A DNA stretch of 64,000 nt from Cladopsammia gracilis (Eukaryota > Cnidaria > Anthozoa > Scleractinia > Dendrophylliidae). The DNA lies in NCBI GenBank assembly GCA_022457155.1, contig JAJGOT010000091.1, positions 1,301,501-1,365,500 of the forward strand, given 5' to 3'. The notes beneath the pieces were generated by a model. The model did no database searches, was not told the origin of the DNA, and was given only the letters and a program-made list of their open reading frames with translations. Position numbers and translations under genes: made by a program. The stretch's first letter is position 1, and every line of letters starts with the position of its first letter. Shown here in pieces: positions 56,388 through 64,000 of this stretch.

Positions 56388-56690
56388 CATTCTCCTAACT
56401 CAATAAGATGATCACATACTGCAGCCTTAAATTTATGATTGTCCTGTATATTTACAATAAAATCTGGAAGCCTATTCCATCGATTGATAGACCACGGAAA
56501 GAAGCTATATAGATGCTGATTACTGTTGGAATGTGGTCGCAAGAATGTCTTTAGTTGCCATTCCTCAAGGTACGAGAAACAGGTGTTATGTAGGTATCTC
56601 TCTCAATATCAACAGTTCCATAAACAACCCGGTGGAACATAGCTAAACGAGAAAGATTCCTCCTACCCTCAAGGGATGGCCACTCCAATT
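56388..56690 (-). pseudogene. 3' fragment of a Jockey/CR1-type LINE reverse transcriptase
   Basis: The minus strand gives RRNLSRLAMFHRVVYGTVDI, then after a frame change LRPHSNSNQHLYSFFPWSIN and RWNRLPDFIV, ending near HLIELG. The SFFPRTI-x-WN-x-LP box is a classic C-terminal signature of many LINE reverse transcriptases in invertebrates. At least one frameshift is present (near 56545) and everything upstream is missing, so this is a dead 5'-truncated copy. Confidence 0.8.
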
Positions 56691-57371
56691 CCAATTAAGT
56701 AAAGACAAGGACGAAGCTAGTGACAGATGATATAAATATTACAACTGCAAGCATCTGTGAATATTGCGAAATTCATCTGATTAAAATTACTGAGAAATCA
56801 CGTGATGATACTCTCTCCATAAGTAAATGACAGATTCTTCTGTTGGCAATACCGTATACTTTAACCACTCATACTGGTGACTTAACCGCTTTTGTTGTTG
56901 AGGCATAGCTTAGGACAAGAGAATATCTCTTGCTTATAGTGGAAATTTAATGAAGAACATATCGCTTATGTTTGCTTGGTGGCTTGGTGCATCTCTTCGG
57001 GCACCACTTTAGCAACAGCGGTGTCCCTTGCTGTAAAAGTCGAATCATTCAGTTGGTCAGTCGTGTGGATTACTGTTGTATTACAATAACAAGGACGCTA
57101 TTTTCAAACCCAAAGTGAAGGTAGGCTTAATTCCTTTTCAATTTTTGATTTCGTGTTGCTAGTTGATGCTTACTTAAGTTTTTAGAGAAGAACTGAAACA
57201 CCAACAGGGATTTTCTTTGAGATTGTTTGCTTCTAAAACTGCCATAAGAAATGTTTCTCAGTAACCCGGAAACGAAATATGAAAGTTTAGAAAATGTCAA
57301 ATATAAAAGCAACACGGATCTTGATCCTTATGACACGAAAAAAGACCTAGGCAAGGAAAATAAAATGAACT

Positions 57372-57606
57372 AAAGGCTGATTTAGACGCACAACGTTTGC
57401 CTACTGAACTATATATTGCATGCAGCCTGCTCACGATGCTTACGCCGACATACGACACGAATCGCAACACGAAAAAAGTTGTAGGACAATTGTAGCCAAA
57501 CACAATGTTAAATGATGCGTGTTGCGTTCAATTTTCGCCTGACTCAAGCAGCGCGCGCTACAAAAAATCGCATGCGACAAAGCCGTTGTGCGTGTAAACC
57601 TCGAGT
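57372..57606. mobile_element. MITE, AAGGCTGATTTA family, copy 2
   Basis: It starts TAAAGGCTGATTTAGACGCA and ends near GTGTAAACCTCGAGTAAATC; both copies contain TCGCATGCGACAAAG. A longer variant of the element at 48288. Confidence 0.65.
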
Positions 57607-57748
57607 AAATCGGCCATAAAACAGTTATGGGTATATCTGTTAGTTTGTGCCGGATATTTCGTTATACCTTATACATTGTAAAACGTTCCGGATTCACGTT
57701 TTAATCGTTACATGCTGCATTACTTTGTCCCGATTTGTCTGTGTTGTC

Positions 57749-57894
57749 GGTTAAAATTATTTAGGTTAAAATTATTTCAAACTAGGTTAATTTTTATTTT
57801 CCTTTGTCTAAGATTATGTTAATGAATCTAGGACAAAGGAAAATAAAAATTAACCCATTTTGAAATAATTTTTAACCTAAAATAATTTTAACCT
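57749..57894. mobile_element. Fold-back MITE
   Basis: GGTTAAAATTATTTAGGTTA...TTTTTATTTTCCTTTGTC pairs with GACAAAGGAAAATAAAAATT...AAAATAATTTTAACC. Confidence 0.85.
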
Positions 57895-58790
57895 ACAACA
57901 TCTGTATAAAACTTGACCCTCGATATCTCGAACTTTCGATAACTCGAACCGTTTTGGGCTCCACTGCATGACGGTTCGAATTATCGGGGTTCTACTGTAG
58001 TTACTGATAATTTTTATCAATTTCATGTTTTGGGGGCATTGTATTTGCATGGGAAAACGCTTGAAGTGGCGTTGTACTTTTCTTTAGTGTGTTGAAAGGA
58101 AACTATGCAAAAGCTTATACAGTTTGATCTTTTCGGGTTTTTTATCTGAATGTTTCAGGGACAGAACTTTTCTGGGAAGTAATCATGATCTTATCTCCCG
58201 AATTTACTCAGCTGCTTTCTCCTTTTTGAAAAACCTGGCTGACCTTATTTCATACCCAAAACGACATTTCCGCCCTCCCATGGAAAACACAAGGTGTTAA
58301 ATTTTCCGATGTTCCTAAAGAAAACGCTAGTTTTAAATCTATTTTATTACGAATTTCAAATTTAAGATGATTACGGCCTTCCAAACAGTGTTTCCATCGA
58401 AACGATTCGTAGGTGCTCCCGTTTGTGTACTGTTTAAAGACCCAGTATTGTCCATAATGCTTCATGCGCCTCTGACTTCAGGAAGCGATCGGCTCTACGA
58501 TGTGGAATTGTTCTAGCCTCCTCTAGTACTACGCAGTGTACAATTATTACGGCTTCTTATATTCAAAAACACGCTTATACAGGACTGCTCAGTCTTCTAT
58601 TAGATATGGAAGTACTTTTACTTATCAAGAAGTGGTAGCGATAGTGGTATCCTCGATAGGACCGAATTTATCTCAACTGAAGTTCGATTTGTCAAAGGTA
58701 GTTCTTCTTAATAATTAGCACTATATATGATGCGTGCCATTTTCTAAATCGAGTTACCTTATTCCAAATCATTATATTTCAGCTTTTGGA

Positions 58791-59385
58791 ATGTCTTCGG
58801 CTAGTAGTCGTGGAAAGAAAGCGGCAATAACTGGGCAGAACTGGGGAAGTCAAATACTTTTTGATCCATCCTCTGATGAAACCAACGGTTCAGCCTATCA
58901 TTTTATTGACGACGATTCGCTTATAGACAACATGAATGATTTGATTGAAAACGGAGAGATGATCCAGCAAATTTGGATTTAATTATAAATGTCCACTTTC
59001 GTCGTGGCAATTAACTCAACTGCTCTTAAACCATCAATTTGTAATGATGAAGACAAGAAAATGGTGGTGGTCTATCGAGAAAAATGACAACAACATTCTC
59101 ATTCAAAGGAGCAAACAATTGTCGTCGGTTCGAGATTTTAAGACTGAGCGAAATAGCGAGACCCATGAACTTGAAGGAGGGATTAAAAGACGAACGCCAA
59201 TAGTACAGCTAAGTTATGATAAGGGACGGAACTCCATGAAGGAATTTATAAAGTTTCTTTATCATAAAAACGAACTGAACAAAAAGTACGATTGGAAAGA
59301 AGACAATTGTAAGGATTTTGCAAAGAGAATATTTGACGAATTTGCGGAAACAAAGTTCCATCGGAAAGTAATGGGAAGTGGTTAG
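58791..59385 (+). pseudogene. Unrecognised gene or pseudogene with an Asn-Cys (NC) motif
   Basis: A 3' splice-site-like TTATATTTCAG ends at 58782, and ATG at 58791 opens a 63-codon frame with a Ser/Gly-rich start and an acidic segment (FIDDDSLIDNMNDLIENGEM) ending at a stop at 58980. A second frame, open from 58963, carries WWSIEKNDNNILIQRSKQL, then IVQLSYDKGRNSMKEFIKFL and KYDWKEDNCKDFAKRIFDEF, stop at 59385. A WWS(I/L)EKN-type segment followed by an N-C-x-x-F-A-K motif suggests a papain-like fold of the LRAT/NC class, but I cannot assign it. The junction needs an intron or two frameshifts near 58960-59030; a frame in between reads DPANLDLIINVHFRRGN. The LINE poly-A end lies just 3'. Confidence 0.5.
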
Positions 59386-59747
59386 TTTTTAGCGAAATCG
59401 CAATCACGTTCATTGCTAAATTACAATTTTTTTTTTTTTTTTTTTTTTAATTTCCTTTGTTGAGTGTTCCTCTTACATATTAACAGATACTTACAAAGAG
59501 CGGCGTTATATATTTAAACAAAATATCTTACTACACATATGTTGAGTAACAATAAAGAAAAAAAAACAATAATAAAAATAAAATAAAATAAAATAGATAA
59601 ATAAATAAATAAAAAGAAAATAAGGGGTGAGGCGAAGAAAAAGACTTTATAGCAGTTAAACAATGGAAGTAGCTAAAAAGGTCTTTTGTGCATGAGTAAG
59701 TAGTGTTAGGGGCATGAGGGAGATGGCTCCAAAAGAATCAAATATTC

Positions 59748-60380
59748 TTAAGAGATGCCGTTTAGGAATACCCATTCCTTAGGTAAGGGTTGGTTTGCAA
59801 TTCCGTGAACATGTATACTGTGGATCGATTTAAGGTATTTAAGAAAACCGTGGAGTGATGGAGTAGAATCTTTCATTTTACAGAGCCAGATGAAGTGTCT
59901 GGCAACAAGAAAACAAAAATTGATTTGGTGATGAAATTTTGATGAATCAGGTTTTAAGCCAAGTGCCAGAGATATATCCAAAGAGAAATGATCTTGAATG
60001 ATTTGAAAGGCCCTTAGCCGCGCTATTACGCTTTCCCAGAAAAGTGTTGTTGTATGGCAACTCCAGAAAAGATGAGTTAGTTTTTCACATTCTTTTTGAC
60101 AAAAAGAGCACTGCGGGTTCTCTTTTATTCGCATTTTGGTTAAAAAATCATTTGTCGGTAGTCTCCTGTGCAGAAGTCTAAACTGGAATTCACGAAGTTT
60201 TGTGCTTCCTGTGATTTGGGGGGCTAGTAGGTAAGCAGCGCTCCAGTTTACATCGTTTTGCTTCAAACTACAGTCTTTAAGCCATTTCTGTTGGCTGAGG
60301 GTAGGAGCAGAGGCCTTCTTCGCAACAAGTTTATCATACACAAGTCTATTTGATTTTTGAGATTTGATTAATTTGGTCAA
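59748..60380 (-). pseudogene. C-terminal part of the same LINE ORF2 (zinc-binding region)
   Basis: Continuation of the LINE protein in the next frame: ESFLTKLIKSQKSNRLVYDK, then REFQFRLLHRRLPTNDFL and the Cys/His cluster CSFCQKECEKLTHLFWSC, typical of the C-terminal zinc-binding region behind LINE reverse transcriptases. The stop is at 59748. The Met that begins this stretch is internal, not a start. With the upstream part the ORF2 product would be about 1,270 residues. Confidence 0.88.
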
Positions 60381-63300
60381 GAAGCTTTCATATTCATTGT
60401 CATTATCTGTGAGGTCGCGTAGGTTACTTGCTCTCCGGAGAGTTTTAAGGCAGAAATAAGTCCTAAATATGTTAAGGGTTTGATTTTAAAGCTGTACTTT
60501 TTCTGCAGCTCTTGAAAGGTGAAAAAATTATTATTACTATCTTTTAAGTGTTTTATTTTCCTAATACCTCTACATTCCCATTCCTTGTAGAAAATTGGGA
60601 CGTTGTTAATTCGCACCAAAGAGTTGAACCATAGACTATTTTCAAGAAACTGCTTTTCAGATGTTAATTGCTCTTCAAAATTTGTTTCTGACCAAATTAA
60701 AAGAAGTTCTTTTAAGAAATTGTCTGTTGTATTAAAAATCTTATTTGTATCTTTTTCATTAAGGTTGCCAGTAAAAAGGAGGCCATAGCCAAACTTCTTA
60801 AGGTGAATGTCAAAAAACAATTTCCATTTGCCATGATTGTCAGTATCCAAATATTTTTTAATCCATGATACCTTCAAGGCCTTGTTAAAAGAATGTATAT
60901 CAATCATTTTGAGACCACCGTCTGGGTAGTTATTTACCATTATGTCACGTTTTATTTTATCAGTTTTTCCATTCCATAGAAACAGGTAAAATAGCTTATT
61001 TATCTCTTTGATTATGGACTCGTTTGTGCAGAGAGACGCAGAAATGTAGACAATTTGAGAAGCTATTAAGCTTTTTAGTACTACGATTTTCCCAGTTAAG
61101 GTTAGTCTACGGTATTTCCAGTTGTTAAGTATGATTCTTATTTTTTCCAATTTTTCCTTATAATTTAAGAAGGCAGTAGTGTCAGGGTCTATGGAAAACT
61201 GTATGCCAAGAGATTTCACTTGATCTTTTTTCCATCTAAAATTTCTTTCAGGAGCAAGAATTTCATTACTACCGCTTTTCAAACCGATCCAGAGGGCTTC
61301 TGTTTTCTTGCTGTTAAGCTTGAGACCAGAGGTCTTGCCGAAGTCATCGAGTATACTAAGGGCGGTCGATAGTGTCTGTTGTGAGCCGTCGAGTATTAAA
61401 GTCGTGTCGTCTGCGTATTGACTTAGTTTAATTTCTTCCTGATTCACACGGATTCCCTTAATGTTTTGATTTTGTCTAATTACTTTGGCTAGAATTTCCA
61501 CCGATAAAATAAAGAGATAAGGAGATAAAGGGCAACCTTGCCTAACTCCTCTTTCGACTTTAAAAAAACTACTCGTCCATCCATTATTCAAGACGCAGCT
61601 TTCTATGTTACTGTAAAAACACTTTACCCAGTTTATCAAAGTAGGACCAAAAACAAAATATTGAAGCGTTTTTGTAACGAAAGGCCATTCTATCGTATCA
61701 AACGCTTTTTCAAAATCAAGAAATAAGAGCAGTCCGGGAATGTTTTTTTCTTTGGCGAAACGAATAACGCTGTCTATAAGCCTAATGTTTTCACCTATAA
61801 ATCTGCCTTTAATAAATCCAGTCTGGTCATAGCTGATTAAATCGGGAAGAACATTTTTCAGGCGATTTGCAATAGACTTTGCTGACTTTGCAGCTAGTTT
61901 ATAATCACAGTTGAGAAGGGTTAATGGCCTCCAGTTTTTGATGAAGTGCGGATCTGCGTCTTTCTTGGGAATGAGTTTGATAATACCCCTTCTCTGAGTA
62001 ATGGACAGTTGACCCGTATCGTATGAAAAGTTGAGTGCTCTTATAAGTATTTTGAATATATCTTTCCAGAAAACCTGATAAAATTCAGCTGGTAACCCGT
62101 CAGAGCCGGGTGTTTTCCCATTTTCCATAGTTCTTAGAGCTGCAAGGCATTCCGTTTCTGTTAAAGGGCCTTCGCAGTTATTTTGTTCTTCCTCGTTTAG
62201 GATCGTGTCATTTTCATGGCTGAAGAAGTCACTGACAGATGAATCGATTAACGAGTGTGAGCTTACGTTTGTAGTATATAAATTCTTATAGAAAGACTGG
62301 CACTCGGCTAGTATTTCCTGATCTGAGGTAACATAGTTGTTAGCATCTTGTTTTATCTGGCTTATGGTTCCTTGTTTGCAGTGTCTATTTTCAAGATTTA
62401 GAAAATATTTGGTATTTTTTTCTCCCTCATTATACCATCTAATTTTCGATCTTAGGATAGCGCCTTTTGTTCGATGTTCAATAATCTTCTCTCGTTCACT
62501 TCTTAGATCACTAAGTTGTTCTAAAAGATCGTGATTTCGTGATTCGTTAGACTCTTGATCTATATCTTTTTCTAGTTTCGATATCATCTTTTCTAATTCA
62601 GCCTCGCGTTCTCTAGTTTGTTTAGACTTGTTTCTGGCGTAAAATAGCGATGTTTCTCTTATTTTCAGTTTAATCATGTCCCAAAGTAATGCAGGGTTAA
62701 CCGAGTCGTCTTCTTTATATTCATTTTGAACGTTCGTGATTGTTGATTTAATAAGGTTGACATACTCCGTTTCGGTAAGATACGAAGTGTTCAATTTCCA
62801 AAACCCCGGACCTCTTTGGTTTGTATGAAGGGACAGATTTATAGGGATCATGGAATGATCTGTTTTATAACCTGGAATAATATCGGCAAGAGTGACGTTA
62901 CCTAATAAGCTTTGACTTACTAAAAAGAAATCAAGTCTACATTGAACCGTTGGTTGCCGTTGCCTCCACGTATATCTTTTTTCATCTGGATTAAAAATTC
63001 TCCAAACGTCAACCAGGTCGAAATTTTCTTTAATTTCGTTAATAATCTTTAGACTATTTTGATGGGTTTTTGCAACACCACCCTTTTTGTCTTTGTTAAT
63101 GTCCAGTACAAGATTGAAGTCTCCACCTATAATTATGTCTTCGCATTTAAAGTCTAAAAGATGATCAGAAAAGTTTTGAAAAAAGGCAGGGTTGTCTTCG
63201 TTTGGAGCGTATATGTTAGCGAGAGTCAACAGTTTTTCGTTGGCTTTGATGTCGCAGATAATGAACCTCCCCAAGGGGTCTATATAAACTCTTTTGAATT

Positions 63301-63556
63301 GTAAATTAAAGTTATTATTGAAAAGAAAACAGACACCTGCTTTGTTGGTTTCATAAGAGGTGAAAACGGTTTCGTAACCCCATTCTGCTTTCCACAAGTG
63401 ATTTGTTTTATCGATGCAGTGAACTTCTTGTAGCATACAAATTGATGCTTCCTTTTTCCGGAGCCAATTAAATAGCTCTCTTCTTTTAGAGCCATCCCTA
63501 AGTCCCCTAACGTTCAAAGAAAATATTTTCAAGTCCATTGTGCAGCGCAATTTCAT
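60377..63556 (-). pseudogene. Tx1/L1-like LINE ORF2: AP endonuclease and reverse transcriptase (frame broken near the 3' end)
   Basis: 1059 codons. N-terminal AP-type endonuclease: SLNVRGL (Asn15), MLQEVHCID (catalytic Glu44), IIIGGDFN (Asp146, Asn148) and TDHSMI. The reverse transcriptase follows in the middle: GKTPGSDGLPAEF, GFIKGRFIGENIRLIDS, LLFLDFEKAFDT, GVRQGCPLSPYLF and the active site QYADDTTLIL (Tyr714). Both catalytic centres look intact. The frame ends early at 60377 after ...LSGEQVTY; the adjacent frame, open through SNLRDLTDNDNEYESFLTKL, continues into the next ORF, so one base has probably been lost or gained near 60445. Met7 (63538) is an alternative start. The element is a non-LTR retrotransposon that copies its RNA at a nicked target; clade placement (Tx1/L1-like) is from overall motif style. 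Confidence 0.92.
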
Positions 63557-63897
63557 GCCTTGTATTATTTTCTAGAGAAAAATATGCGTGCCTCAGTATA
63601 GCATGTGTGTGACGTGTCAAAAAAATAAAGCGAAACTTAGGCATTAAAGAAATTAAGCAAATTAGACTATGTGTACTACGGTAGTAAATAAATAAATCTA
63701 TAGAATAATAAGAAGAATTAAATTAAATAAGAAGACACTGTCAGTTTATAAAAGTCCTGGCAGAAGGCTAGTTAGAGTTAAAATAATTTTAAAGCGAGAA
63801 GAAACTAAGTTTTTAGTTGAAAGCAGCTCTTAAATTTAAAGAGGCGCTTTCTCTCCAGCCTAGAAACAATAGAATTTGGCTTGCTGATCATTTAAAT

Positions 63898-64000
63898 TTA
63901 TAAGTTATCTAAATCATCTTCAGTGGAAATTCTTACAGGAGATCCATCGGGCGAGGTCTTAACATAAATCTTACCATCTAATGTCCAAACACTGAGAAGT
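63898..64000 (-). pseudogene. C-terminus of LINE ORF1 (cut by window edge)
   Basis: The minus-strand frame reads VWTLDGKIYVKTSPDGSPV then ISTEDDLDNL-stop. Lysine/aspartate-rich ends of this kind close ORF1 of Tx1-like elements, and the position upstream of ORF2 fits. About 340 nt separate its stop from the ORF2 start. The rest of ORF1 lies beyond 64000. Confidence 0.65.

Larger units (their letters stand above)
59427..64000 (-). mobile_element. Tx1/L1-like LINE, 3' end present, 5' end outside window
   Basis: The 3' boundary is a run of 22 T on the plus strand (59427-59448), the element's poly-A tail in its own sense. The 3' UTR runs from 59449 to 59747 and contains an A/T-rich stretch with AAATA repeats at 59560-59615. 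ORF2 and the end of ORF1 follow. The single frame break and intact catalytic motifs suggest a fairly recent insertion. Its target duplication cannot be tested because the 5' end is not in the window. Confidence 0.88.

Overview
This is eukaryotic, animal genomic DNA: genes have many short exons with canonical splice sites, there is one large conserved metazoan gene, and most of the rest is transposon-derived. The repeat style (very dense TA-rich fold-back MITEs, tRNA-derived SINEs, a Tx1/L1-like LINE, a Penelope-like element, RecQ-like helicase debris) and a one-exon helical/beta-propeller gene suggest a cnidarian, probably an anthozoan such as a stony coral or anemone. That assignment is an inference from pattern and was not checked by search.

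Layout. 1-14 kb: accessory DNA with a tandem array of about 285-bp units (3.17-4.88 kb) that decays toward a candidate exon at 5277-5532, a run of tRNA-like repeat units (5.6-6.5 kb), several exon-like islands of an unrecognised plus-strand gene or pseudogene, fold-back MITEs and ATT microsatellites. A head-to-head, essentially perfect palindrome of two 5'-truncated Penelope-like elements lies at 11.04-13.44 kb; each copy carries the end of the reverse transcriptase (YVDD), a GIY-YIG endonuclease and a hammerhead-ribozyme-like motif. 14.9-16.3 kb: nested fold-back elements. 16.46-18.17 kb: an intact one-exon gene (minus) for a helical plus beta-propeller protein. 18.2-25.8 kb: transposon debris, including a 1.4-kb terminal-inverted-repeat element with a second element nested in it.

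25.86-50.93 kb: one gene, on the minus strand, for the alpha subunit of the AP-2 clathrin adaptor. I could assemble 25 coding exons that join in frame into 2844 nt, a 947-residue protein (trunk, hinge, ear), starting at an ATG and ending at a stop. 23 of its 24 introns have GT-AG ends. Intron 20 (between coding exons 20 and 21) is a U12-type AT-AC intron with textbook 5' site and branch point. The introns hold SINEs with clear target duplications, many fold-backs, a 2-kb inverted repeat and a 105-bp minisatellite.

51.6-53.3 kb: a composite element, with 151-bp inverted ends and perfect 10-bp flanking direct repeats, enclosing a broken RecQ-like helicase fragment. 54.5-56.3 kb: a multi-arm palindrome cluster. 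56.39-56.69 kb: the 3' end of a second LINE. 58.8-59.4 kb: a broken or mis-joined gene of an unrecognised family with an Asn-Cys motif. 59.43-64.0 kb: a minus-strand LINE, almost intact (endonuclease, reverse transcriptase, C-terminal zinc-binding region) except for one frame break; it continues beyond the window with the end of ORF1 visible.

The only host genes I can support firmly are AP2A and the propeller gene; everything else is mobile, repetitive or fragmentary.
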